Positions 1-7,003 of a stretch of DNA of 22,277 nt are shown here, one piece after another. The DNA is from JBOGVZ01 sp050692985. Its GTDB lineage: Bacteria; Actinomycetota; UBA4738; CALAEC01. A model generated the notes under the pieces. It made no database searches and had not been told where the DNA came from. It saw nothing but the letters and a program-made list of their open reading frames with translations. The position numbers and the translations under genes were made by a program. The stretch lies in contig JBOGVZ010000005.1 in NCBI GenBank assembly GCA_050692985.1, positions 1 to 22,277 on the forward strand. Reading direction: 5' to 3'. Positions within the stretch are counted from its first letter, which is position 1. The number at the start of each line of letters is the position of its first letter.

Positions 1-9
1 TGATCCTGC

Positions 10-62
10 GCACGTAGGCTCCTCTCGACGCTTTGCGGCTGTTCGGGAGTGAGCCTACGTGC
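10..62. repeat. 12-bp inverted repeat, possible terminator stem of an upstream gene
   Basis: Bases 10-21 (GCACGTAGGCTC) are the exact reverse complement of 51-62, with 29 nt between them. The repeat lies upstream of the infC promoter, so it is probably not part of the infC leader. It could be a terminator stem of a gene to the left or a protein-binding palindrome. No clear U-run follows the right arm (CTTCTTC only). The repeat is seen directly; its role is inference. Confidence 0.45.
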
Positions 63-140
63 CTTCTTCATCTGTTCCTCGGAAGCTGGGTTCTCTCGGT
101 GCTGCCTTCCAGCCGACGCTACCCCCCCCCGGGCCCCCCA

Positions 141-170
141 TCGACAGGCGGCCGGGGCTGGCCCTATACT
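141..170 (+). promoter_or_regulatory. Probable housekeeping promoter of the infC-rpmI-rplT operon
   Basis: TCGACA at 141-146 (-35, one mismatch to TTGACA) and TATACT at 165-170 (-10, one mismatch to TATAAT) are 18 nt apart. Transcription would start near 177, giving a leader of about 65-75 nt that ends in a strong Shine-Dalgarno GGAGGTGAT at 237-245. This is the best sigma70-type promoter in the left part of the window. Confidence 0.6.
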
Positions 171-250
171 CTGACCTGCATGCGTGAAGCGCTTCCCACC
201 GCACCCCGCTCGTGACGGTCCACCCTGGCGTTCCCCGGAGGTGATGTCGA

Positions 251-808
251 GTTTCCGTTGACCCACGGATAAACGAGCGCATCCGGGCCCCGGAGGTTCG
301 CCTGGTCGGACCGGATGGGGCCCAGATCGGCATCGTCCCGGTCCAGGACGCCCTGCGCCGGGCCCGCGAGTCAGACCTGGACCTGGTGGAGGTGGCGCCC
401 CAGGCGAACCCCCCGGTGTGCCGGATCATGGACTACGGCAAGTACAAGTACGAGCGGGACCTGAGGCAGAAGGAAGCGCGGAAGAAACAGTCCCGGATCG
501 AGGTCAAGGAGATCAAGTTCCGGCCGAAGATCGACCGCCACGACTACGAGACCAAGAAGGGCCACGTGATCAGGTTCCTGAACGCGGGTGCCCGGGTGAA
601 GGTGACGATCATGTTCCGAGGGCGGGAGATGGCTCACACCGAGCTCGGACAGCGTATCCTCGACAGGCTCGTCGAGGACCTGGACGGCCTGGCCACCGTG
701 GATCAGCCATCCAAGCTGGACGGGCGGAACATGGTGATGGTCATCGCCCCCACGAAGCGGCCGAACAAGGCCGGCGGGGGCCAGGAAGGCAGGGAGCAGG
801 CAAGCTGA
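251..808 (+). CDS. infC: Translation initiation factor IF-3 (start codon unresolved)
   Basis: IF-3 binds the 30S subunit, prevents premature 50S joining and checks the initiator tRNA and start codon. The conserved N-domain begins INERIRAPEVRLVG at 269, followed by the hallmark PPVCRIMDYGKYKYE and a C-domain with KEIKFRPKI and GREMAHTELG. The protein ends in a short Gly/Lys-rich tail and is about 185 aa, normal for the family. The frame is open from 245 (TGA at 242-244) but has no ATG, GTG or TTG before GTG 386, which would delete the N-domain. The start given here (GTT 251) is only the codon best spaced from GGAGG at 237-241. AUA at 269 is a near-cognate start of the kind infC often uses, but lies 27 nt from the SD. 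ATG 244 is well placed but one frame off and meets TGA at 259-261. The stop overlaps the rpmI start by one base (TGATG). Confidence 0.93.
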   Translation, partial: VSVDPRINERIRAPEVRLVGPDGAQIGIVPVQDALRRARESDLDLVEVAPQANPPVCRIMDYGKYKYERDLRQKEARKKQSRIEVKEIKFRPKIDRHDYETKKGHVIRFLNAGARVKVTIMFRGREMAHTELGQRILDRLVEDLDGLATVDQPSKLDGRNMVMVIAPTKRPNKAGGGQEGREQAS

Positions 809-1002
809 TGGCGAAGATGAAGTCGCATCGAGGGGCGGCCAAGCGGTTCCGGGTGACCCGCACGGGCAAGGTCATCCACCGGCGCGCCAACATGAACCAC
901 AACCTGGGGACGAAGGACTCGAGCCGCAAGCGGCGCCTGTCGCGAACCGGCGAGGTCACCGCCGAGAAGCAGAACGTCCTCCGGCAGATGGGGAAGCGGT
1001 AA
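808..1002 (+). CDS. rpmI: 50S ribosomal protein L35
   Basis: A 64-aa basic protein beginning MAKMKSHRGAAKRFRVT and carrying the L35 signature TGKVIHRRANMNHNL with a Lys/Arg-rich tail. L35 is a late-assembling component of the large subunit. The ATG at 808 overlaps the infC stop, so the two genes are probably translationally coupled. The next gene starts one base after the stop. The order infC-rpmI-rplT is conserved across bacteria. Confidence 0.97.
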   Translation: MAKMKSHRGAAKRFRVTRTGKVIHRRANMNHNLGTKDSSRKRRLSRTGEVTAEKQNVLRQMGKR

Positions 1003-1003
1003 C

Positions 1004-1363
1004 GTGCCCAGGGTCAAGCGAGCGGTGCACGGGCGGAAGAGGCGCCGCGCCCTCCTGGAGGAGGCCAAGGGGTACTACGGGGCCCGGTCGCGGCGGTTCC
1101 GCGTGGCTCGCGAGCAGCTCCTGCACTCCGGCCAGTACGCGTACCGTGATCGGCGCGCCCGGAAGCGCGATTTCCGACGTCTGTGGATCACCCGCATCGG
1201 CGCGGCGGCCCGGCAGCACGGGATGACGTACTCCTCGTTCATCCGTGGGTTGAAGGGCGCCGACGTGGACCTCGACCGGAAGATCCTGGCCGACATGGCC
1301 GCCACCGATCCCAGGGGCTTCGCCGGTCTGGTCGAGGTCGCCCGCAAGGGCCTCGGCGCCTGA
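1004..1363 (+). CDS. rplT: 50S ribosomal protein L20
   Basis: A 119-aa protein beginning MPRVKRAVHGRKRRR from a GTG start, with AKGYYGARSRRFRVA, the RDRRARKRDFRRLWI segment and a globular C-domain. This is the normal length and motif order for L20, which binds 23S rRNA early in 50S assembly. In other bacteria L20 represses its own operon through the leader. No obvious L20-mimicking pseudoknot was recognised here, but the short leader was not modelled. A 6-bp hairpin (1354-1369) has the rplT stop codon in its loop. Confidence 0.97.
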   Translation: MPRVKRAVHGRKRRRALLEEAKGYYGARSRRFRVAREQLLHSGQYAYRDRRARKRDFRRLWITRIGAAARQHGMTYSSFIRGLKGADVDLDRKILADMAATDPRGFAGLVEVARKGLGA

Positions 1364-1373
1364 GCGCCGGGCA

Positions 1374-2789
1374 TTGATCACCAGCACGAAGAACCGGCAG
1401 GTCACCGCCGCCGCCAAGCTGCGGAAGCGAGGACTGCGCGAGCAGTACCGCCTGTTCCTGGCGGAGGGCGCCCAGGCCGTGGAGGAGGGCCTATCGGCCG
1501 GCGCGGTCGAGCGTCTGTTCCACGTTCCTCCCGGAACGGGGCGGATCCCGTCCATCGTTGCCCACGCTTCCCAGGGGGGTGTGCCGGTGGTAGCCGTGTC
1601 CGAGGCCGTGATGGGCCACCTCACCTCGACGGTCACGCCCCAGGGGATCGTGGCCGTGACCCGATTCGTGGACGGGTCCCTGGAGGAGGCCTCTCGTGGG
1701 GATGGACCGGTGCCGGTGTTGTGCTCGGTGCGCGACCCGGGGAACGCGGGCACGATCCTCCGCTCGGCCGACGCCGCTGGGGCCGGCGGCGTCGTGTTCA
1801 CCATCGATTCGGTCGACGTGTACAACGCCAAGACCGTCCGGGCCTCCGCGGGCTCGCTGTTCCACCTCCCGGTCGTCCGAGAGGTGACGCCCTCCCAGGC
1901 CGTCACGGCCCTGCGGGCCGGCGGCGCCCGGGTCCTGGCCGCGGCGGCCGATGGGGACCACAGCGTCTACGACGTGGAGCTCACCGGACCCACCGCGATC
2001 CTGTTCGGCAACGAGGCCTGGGGCCTACCCCCGGAGGTCCGGGGCCTGGCCGACGCCTCCATCCGGGTGCCGATCGCGGGGCGGGCGGAGTCGCTGAACC
2101 TGGCCGCCGCGGCGGCGCTGGTGCTGTTCGAGGCCGCCCGGCAGCGTGCCGGCGCCACGGCCACCGCCGGCGACCGGTTCCCCGCGCTGGTCGCTCGCGG
2201 GGCCCACGACCTGCGGCTGCCGCTGACCGCGTTCAAGGGCTTCAGCGCCGTCCTGGCCGGGCGGTGGGACTCGCTCGACGACGCGCAGCGGCGCGACCTG
2301 GTGCGAGGCATGCGCCTCGACGCGGAGCGGGTATCGGCACAGGTGACGATGCTGGTGGATGCCGCCCTGCTCGAGTCCGGCGGCATCAGGCTGGACCGTT
2401 CCCGGCACGACTTGGGCGATGTGGCCCGGTGGGTGGCCGAGGTCTATGCGACCAGCCCCGGCGGGCCCGAGGCGGTGGTGGAGGGCACCGGCACCGCCAC
2501 GTTCGACCGTGACCGGGTCCGGGCGGTGCTCCTGGCGGTGTGCGACGCCGCGCTGTGGTGGGGGGACGGCCCCCTGCACCTGGAGGTTGGCCCATCCGCG
2601 GAGGGGGCAGGGGTCACGGTCGTGCGCCGGGGCGGCGGCCCCTCGTCCGCGGAGGCCGCCGCGGCGATGGACGATCGGGAGGGCCCGATCGGACTGGTCC
2701 TGTCCCGGCGCCTGGTGGAGGCGGCCGGCGGGTCGCTGACGGTGGAGCCGGGTGAGGCGGTGCGGATCCACCTGGAGCTGCCTGCCTAG
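1374..2789 (+). CDS. TrmH/SpoU-family rRNA methyltransferase fused to a degenerate histidine-kinase-like module
   Basis: Translation from TTG 1374 gives 471 aa with no internal stop. Residues 1-105 look like the substrate-binding N-domain (ITSTKNRQVTAAAKLRKR). Residues 115-257 are the SpoU knot domain: motif 1 DPGNAGTILRSADAAG (N124, R130), motif 2 LFGNEAWGLPPEV (E214) and motif 3 SLNLAAAAALVLFE (S240, N242), so SAM-dependent 2'-O-ribose methylation of rRNA is expected. A TrmH-type gene between rplT and pheS is usual in actinobacteria, but these are normally about 260 aa. Residues 268-471 instead resemble a sensor kinase: an H-box AHDLRLPLTAFKGF (H278), then an ATPase-like region ending GLVLSRRLVEAAGGSLTVE. 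The ATP-site N-box residue is Asp (VCDAALWW) and the DxGxG box is reduced to GGG, so kinase activity is doubtful. The stop overlaps that of the convergent gene. Confidence 0.9.
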   Translation: MITSTKNRQVTAAAKLRKRGLREQYRLFLAEGAQAVEEGLSAGAVERLFHVPPGTGRIPSIVAHASQGGVPVVAVSEAVMGHLTSTVTPQGIVAVTRFVDGSLEEASRGDGPVPVLCSVRDPGNAGTILRSADAAGAGGVVFTIDSVDVYNAKTVRASAGSLFHLPVVREVTPSQAVTALRAGGARVLAAAADGDHSVYDVELTGPTAILFGNEAWGLPPEVRGLADASIRVPIAGRAESLNLAAAAALVLFEAARQRAGATATAGDRFPALVARGAHDLRLPLTAFKGFSAVLAGRWDSLDDAQRRDLVRGMRLDAERVSAQVTMLVDAALLESGGIRLDRSRHDLGDVARWVAEVYATSPGGPEAVVEGTGTATFDRDRVRAVLLAVCDAALWWGDGPLHLEVGPSAEGAGVTVVRRGGGPSSAEAAAAMDDREGPIGLVLSRRLVEAAGGSLTVEPGEAVRIHLELPA

Positions 2790-3259
2790 GACTCCACCTC
2801 CACCAGGCGCTGCAGGCGCTCCAGGTCCCCGAGGAACGTGCGCCGGATCGCCGGAGCGAACAGGCGCATCCCCATCCGCCCCAACAGGCCCCAGGGGGGC
2901 ACTAGCTCTTCCCGCCAGAACAGCCGGGTACCCTCCTGCCCGGGCCCGAGCTCCATGTACCCCCGGCCGCCGACCCAGCCGAGATGCTCCATCTCCAGGA
3001 CGGCCGGCGGTTCCCACCGGGTGACCCGGATGCGGTCGCGGGTGGTGATGCCGGCGATGCGGATCGTGGCCTCTGCCTCCGCTCCCAGGCCCTGGAACCG
3101 CCCACCCTCGATCCGGACGTCGTGCGCCTCCGCCATCCATCGCTCCAGGTGGTCCTGCTCGACCAGGTAGGGCCAGATCTGCTTGGGGGAACGCCGGATC
3201 TCCACGCTCTGGGCGAAGAACAGATGTCGGGAGCGGTAGGGGATCGGCCCGATCAGCAC
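2786..3259 (-). CDS. SRPBCC (START/polyketide-cyclase-like) family protein
   Basis: A 157-aa protein with the SRPBCC pattern: HLFFAQSVEIRRSPKQIW at the start, then EQDHLERWM, an alternating beta-rich centre (FQGLGAEAEATIRI, RDRIRVTRWEPPAVLEME) and a C-terminal helix ending RTFLGDLERLQRLVE. This fold makes a hydrophobic ligand pocket; members include lipid-transfer, polyketide-cyclase and coenzyme-Q-binding proteins. The ligand cannot be told. The GTG at 3259 was chosen because GGAGG lies 8 nt upstream and the homology-like sequence starts right after it; the frame stays open further upstream, but that sequence is low complexity. It converges on the methyltransferase gene, and the two stop codons share the CTAG region at 2786-2789. 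Confidence 0.72.
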   Translation of the reverse strand: MLIGPIPYRSRHLFFAQSVEIRRSPKQIWPYLVEQDHLERWMAEAHDVRIEGGRFQGLGAEAEATIRIAGITTRDRIRVTRWEPPAVLEMEHLGWVGGRGYMELGPGQEGTRLFWREELVPPWGLLGRMGMRLFAPAIRRTFLGDLERLQRLVEVES

Positions 3260-3345
3260 GCCATCGCCCTCCTCGATTCGACGGGTGTGAGTAACCCTAC
3301 CCGGCGGGGCCGCCCGCCGATCGGATCGATGCCGGCAGCGGCCTG

Positions 3346-3501
3346 CTATCGGCGCTTGGCGGCCCGGGCGATCAGGATCGCGACGCTGGCGAGCGTCACC
3401 GCAAGCGCCGCCCCGGCGGTGTCCCAACCCGGGGGCTGGCTCGGGTTCGGCGGCCTGGAGGCGCCCGACGGCGGACGGCACGTCCGCGGCCTCCCGTACA
3501 C
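3346..3501 (-). CDS. Possible small single-span membrane protein
   Basis: A GTG-started frame of 51 codons: a Pro/Arg-rich N-terminus (RPPNPSQPPGW), then a hydrophobic stretch at about residues 28-45 (TAGAALAVTLASVAILIA) and a basic end RAAKRR. That layout suits a one-pass protein with its C-terminus in the cytoplasm. AGGTGG lies only a few bases before the start. The gene would run divergently from pheS and share its promoter region. It could be chance in GC-rich DNA; the real support is the hydrophobic segment ending in positive charges. Confidence 0.28.
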   Translation of the reverse strand: MYGRPRTCRPPSGASRPPNPSQPPGWDTAGAALAVTLASVAILIARAAKRR

Positions 3502-3502
3502 T
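3497..3502 (+). promoter_or_regulatory. -10 element of the pheS-pheT promoter (nearly leaderless)
   Basis: TACACT lies 11 nt before the pheS ATG, so transcription would start about 5 nt before the start codon, leaving no room for an SD. No convincing -35 is seen. The same hexamer stands at a similar distance before polX and the penicillin-binding protein. Confidence 0.45.
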
Positions 3503-3513
3503 GTCCACCTGAC

Positions 3514-4569
3514 ATGGACGCGGCCGAGGCGATCCGCACGCTCGAGGAGGCCAAGGCCCACGGCCTGGCCCAGATCGGGGGCGCCGCGACCCTCGAGGAC
3601 CTCAGGGCGGCGGAGGTCTCGGTCCTCGGTCGCAGGGCCCCGCTGAGCCGCGTCCAGCGCTCGCTGGGCGCCCTGGACGAGGAGGCCCGGCGCCGGGTGG
3701 GCCGAGCCACGAACGAGGTTCGCCAGGCCCTGCGAACCGCACTGGCCGAGCGGGAGGCGGCCCTCCGCCGGGAAGCCGACCGCGCCGTGGCCGAGGCGGA
3801 CCGCATCGACGTCTCGCTTCCCGGGCGCCGGCCTCCGACCGGCGGCCTGCACCCCATCACGCTCACCGAGCGGCGGATCGTCGACGTGTTCATCAGCCTG
3901 GGTTACCGGGTCGCGGAGGGCCCGGAGCTGGAGACCGACTGGTACAACTTCGAGGCCCTGAACTTCCCGCCCGACCATCCGGCCAGGGAGATGCAGGACA
4001 CCCTCTATCCGGATCTCCCCGGTCATCCGGACCTCGTGCTCCGGACGCACACGTCGCCCGTGCAGATCCGGGCGATGGAGGTCCAGGGCCCGCCGATCTA
4101 CATGGTGATCCCCGGCCGGTGCTTCCGCCGTGACACCCCCGACGCCACCCACACGCCGGTCTTCCACCAGGTGGAGATCCTGGCCGTGGACGAGAGCCTG
4201 TCCCTGGCCGACATGAAGGGCACGCTGGAGGCGTGGGCCAGGGCCATGTTCGGGCCGGAGCAGCGCGTCCGGCTGCGGCCGTCGTTCTTCCCGTTCGTCG
4301 AGCCGGGCGCGGAGGTCGACGTGTCCTGCTTCGTCTGCGGCGGGCCAGGCTGCCGGGTGTGCGGCAACGGATGGATCGAGCTCATGGGGGCCGGGGTCGT
4401 CCATCCGATCGTGCTGGAGAACGTGGGCATCGATCCCGAGCGGTACTCGGGGTTCGCCGCCGGGATGGGGATCGAGCGCGTGGCGGCGGTGCTGTACGGG
4501 ATCCCCGACATCCGGCTGCTGTTCGAGGGCGACCTGCGGTTCCTCTCGCAGTTCGCCCGGGGAGCGTGA
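3514..4569 (+). CDS. pheS: Phenylalanine--tRNA ligase alpha subunit
   Basis: Catalytic subunit of the alpha2-beta2 enzyme that charges tRNA-Phe in the cytoplasm. The 351 aa comprise an N-terminal coiled coil (about 1-95) with many Glu/Arg/Ala residues, then the class II catalytic domain. Motif 2 is around 201-221 (GRCFRRDTPDATHTPVFHQVE region) and motif 3 is GMGIERVAAVLYG at 317-329. THTSPVQ (178-184) and a four-cysteine patch (C272, C275, C280, C283) are also present, as in many PheS proteins. The length is typical. Its stop is followed after 3 nt by the pheT ATG. Confidence 0.98.
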   Translation: MDAAEAIRTLEEAKAHGLAQIGGAATLEDLRAAEVSVLGRRAPLSRVQRSLGALDEEARRRVGRATNEVRQALRTALAEREAALRREADRAVAEADRIDVSLPGRRPPTGGLHPITLTERRIVDVFISLGYRVAEGPELETDWYNFEALNFPPDHPAREMQDTLYPDLPGHPDLVLRTHTSPVQIRAMEVQGPPIYMVIPGRCFRRDTPDATHTPVFHQVEILAVDESLSLADMKGTLEAWARAMFGPEQRVRLRPSFFPFVEPGAEVDVSCFVCGGPGCRVCGNGWIELMGAGVVHPIVLENVGIDPERYSGFAAGMGIERVAAVLYGIPDIRLLFEGDLRFLSQFARGA

Positions 4570-4572
4570 GTG

Positions 4573-6957
4573 ATGCGCGTTCCCCTGCCCTGGATGGCGG
4601 AGTTCTGCGACACGACGCTGTCGCCGGAGGAGATCGCCGACGCCCTGACGCGCCACGGCGTCGAGGTCGAGGGGGTGGTGCGGCCGTGGGCCGGGCTGGC
4701 CGGGGTCATCGTGGCCCGCGTGCTCGACGTCCGTGACCATCCCCGGGCGGACCGCCTGACGCTGGCCACGGTCGAGACCGGGGCCGGCCAGTCGGAGGTC
4801 GTCGTCGGGGTCCGCAACTATGGCCCCGGCGACCTGGTCCCCTATGCGCCCGCGGGCGCCGTGCTGCCCGGGTTCCCCGGGCCCCTGGAACGACGGGAGA
4901 TACGGGGGACGGTGTCGGACGGGATGCTGTGCTCGCCGAAGGAGCTGGGCATCTCCCCCGATCATGGAGGCATCCTCATCCTCCCCGAGGACCTGGGACC
5001 GGGCCAGGAGCTCGCCTCGCTGTTCGAGCTGCACCAGGCGGTCCTGGACATCGAGGTGCACCCGAACAGGCCCGACCTCCTGTCGGTGGTGGGGGTGGCC
5101 CGCGAGGTGGCCGCGGCCACCGGAGCCGACTTCATCCCGCCGGACACCGAGGTGGCCGAGGGGGCCGACAAGGCCGCCGACGCGGCAACGGTGGAGGTGC
5201 TGGACCCGGAGCGGTGTCCTCGGTACCTGGCCCGGGTGATCCGTGGCGTGAGCGTGGGCCCGTCGCCGGTCGCGGCGGCGGTTCGGCTGACCGCGGGAGG
5301 GATGCGTCCCCTGTCCAACGTGGTGGATGCCACCAACTACGCGCTGCTGGAGCTCGGCCAGCCGCTGCACCCCTTCGACCTGGCGCTCCTGGCCGGGCCG
5401 GGCATCGTGGTCCGCCGGGCCGGGGCGGGGGAGCGGCTGGTGACCCTGGACGGCGTCGAGCGCGACCTGACCGAGGAGGACCTCCTCATCGCCGATGCCG
5501 AGAAGGGCCTGGCCATCGCCGGGGTGATGGGCTCGGCGGGCGCCGAGGTGGGACCCCACACCGCCGACGTGTTGCTGGAGAGCGCGTCGTTCGAGCCCCT
5601 GGGGGTGCTCCGGACCGCCCGCCGCCTGGGGCTGCGGACCGAGGCGTCGATCCGGTTCGAGCGTGGCGCCGACCCCGAGGCGGTGGCCCCGGCGGCGTCA
5701 CGGGCCGCGGCGCTGATCGCCGCGTGGTCCGGGGGCACCGTGCTGGCCGGAGCGGTCGACGTGGGCCAGGCGCCACCCCGGCGGAGCGTGGCCGTCCGCC
5801 CGGAGCGGGCGTCGGAGCTGCTCGGGGTGTCGCTGGGGGCGGGGGGGGTCCGCGAGGCCCTCGGTCGCCTGCGCCTGCGGGCCACCGAGGAGGAGGACGC
5901 GGTGGTTGTGGAGGTCCCCGGGTGCCGGGCGGACCTCGAGCGCGAGGCCGACCTCATCGAGGAGGTGGCCCGCATGGTCGGCTACGAGACCATCCCCTCC
6001 ACGCTGCCGGGGATCCGCCAGGCCGGGGGGATGGACCGTGACCAGCGGCTGGGGAGGCGGATCCGCGACGTGCTGTCCGGGGCGGGCCTCGCCGAGACGC
6101 GGGCCCTGTCGTTCGGGCCGGCCACCGACCTGGAGCTGTTCGAGGACGCTCGCCGGAAGGGGATCCGGGTGGCCAACCCGGTCTCCGAGGAAGACGCGTA
6201 CCTGCGGACCAGCCTCCTTCCGGGCCTCCTGCGGGCCGCTCGTCGCAACGTGGCCCACCGCCGGACGCAGGTCCGCCTGTTCGAGGTCGGGGCCACCTTC
6301 ACCGCGGAGGGCGCCGATCCCTCCGAACGAGAGCGCCTGGCGTTCCTGCTGACGGGCCCGGCCGCCGAGGAATGGCCGGGCCAGCCCCGGGCGATGGACT
6401 ACCTCGACGCCAAGGGCGTCCTGGAGCACCTGATGGCCAGCCTGGGGATCGACGGGTGGTCTCTGTCCGAGTTCACCTTCCCCCCGTTCCACCCGGGCCG
6501 TTCCACCGAGGTCCTGCTGGAGGGACAGCCGCCGATCGGGGAGCTGGCCGAGCTCCATCCTCGGGTGGCCGAGGCCTTCGACCTGCCCGACCGGGTGGCC
6601 GTGGCGGAGCTGTTCACCGCACCCCTGGTGGCGGCGGCCCGGGACCTGCCGGCCTACGCGAGCCTGTCCCGGTTCCCCCCCCTGCGCCGGGACCTGGCCT
6701 ACGAGGTGGACCGGGACGTGCCGGCCGGTGCGGTCCGGGCGGTGCTCGTCGACGCGGCGGGGGACCTGCTCGACCGGGTCCTGCTGTTCGACGTCTTCGA
6801 GGGCGATCCGGTGCCCGAGGGGCGCAGGAGCCTGGCGTTCCACGTGGACTTCCGGGCCGCCGACCGGACCCTCACCGACGAGGAGGCCGACGAGCGGGTC
6901 CGCCACATCACCGAGCGGTTGGCCGGTGACTTCGGCGCCGAGCTGCGGGCGCGATGA
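4573..6957 (+). CDS. pheT: Phenylalanine--tRNA ligase beta subunit
   Basis: A protein of 794 aa, the full bacterial PheT length. It begins MRVPLPWMAEFCDTTLSPEEIAD. A tRNA-binding OB domain follows (about 40-150, with HPRADRLTLATV), then the B3/B4 editing domain (LSNVVDATNYALLELGQPLHPFD), B5 (about 405-475), the class-II-like pseudo-catalytic core (LRTSLLPGLL) and a C-terminal FDX-ACB domain from about 700 (SRFPPLRRDLAYEV ... DRTLTDEEADE) that holds the tRNA anticodon stem. The editing domain hydrolyses Tyr-tRNA-Phe. ATG 4573 was preferred to GTG 4570 because GGGGAG lies 8 nt before it. The next gene is convergent, 46 nt away. Confidence 0.97.
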   Translation: MRVPLPWMAEFCDTTLSPEEIADALTRHGVEVEGVVRPWAGLAGVIVARVLDVRDHPRADRLTLATVETGAGQSEVVVGVRNYGPGDLVPYAPAGAVLPGFPGPLERREIRGTVSDGMLCSPKELGISPDHGGILILPEDLGPGQELASLFELHQAVLDIEVHPNRPDLLSVVGVAREVAAATGADFIPPDTEVAEGADKAADAATVEVLDPERCPRYLARVIRGVSVGPSPVAAAVRLTAGGMRPLSNVVDATNYALLELGQPLHPFDLALLAGPGIVVRRAGAGERLVTLDGVERDLTEEDLLIADAEKGLAIAGVMGSAGAEVGPHTADVLLESASFEPLGVLRTARRLGLRTEASIRFERGADPEAVAPAASRAAALIAAWSGGTVLAGAVDVGQAPPRRSVAVRPERASELLGVSLGAGGVREALGRLRLRATEEEDAVVVEVPGCRADLEREADLIEEVARMVGYETIPSTLPGIRQAGGMDRDQRLGRRIRDVLSGAGLAETRALSFGPATDLELFEDARRKGIRVANPVSEEDAYLRTSLLPGLLRAARRNVAHRRTQVRLFEVGATFTAEGADPSERERLAFLLTGPAAEEWPGQPRAMDYLDAKGVLEHLMASLGIDGWSLSEFTFPPFHPGRSTEVLLEGQPPIGELAELHPRVAEAFDLPDRVAVAELFTAPLVAAARDLPAYASLSRFPPLRRDLAYEVDRDVPAGAVRAVLVDAAGDLLDRVLLFDVFEGDPVPEGRRSLAFHVDFRAADRTLTDEEADERVRHITERLAGDFGAELRAR

Positions 6958-7003
6958 TGGCGAGCCGTAGGTCGCGCTCGGTCACGCGCAGCGATCCACC
7001 CGC

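Noticed and set aside
33..215. 60-codon plus-strand frame before infC
   Set aside because: It runs through the inverted repeat, a C-tract and the probable infC promoter, has no SD and resembles no protein.
3346..5559. Long antisense open frame (about 737 codons) opposite pheS and pheT
   Set aside because: It lies opposite two certain genes, is rich in Arg/Pro/Gly/His with no recognisable motif, and is typical of antisense frames in GC-rich DNA. Only its last 51 codons, outside pheS, were kept as a low-confidence small gene.
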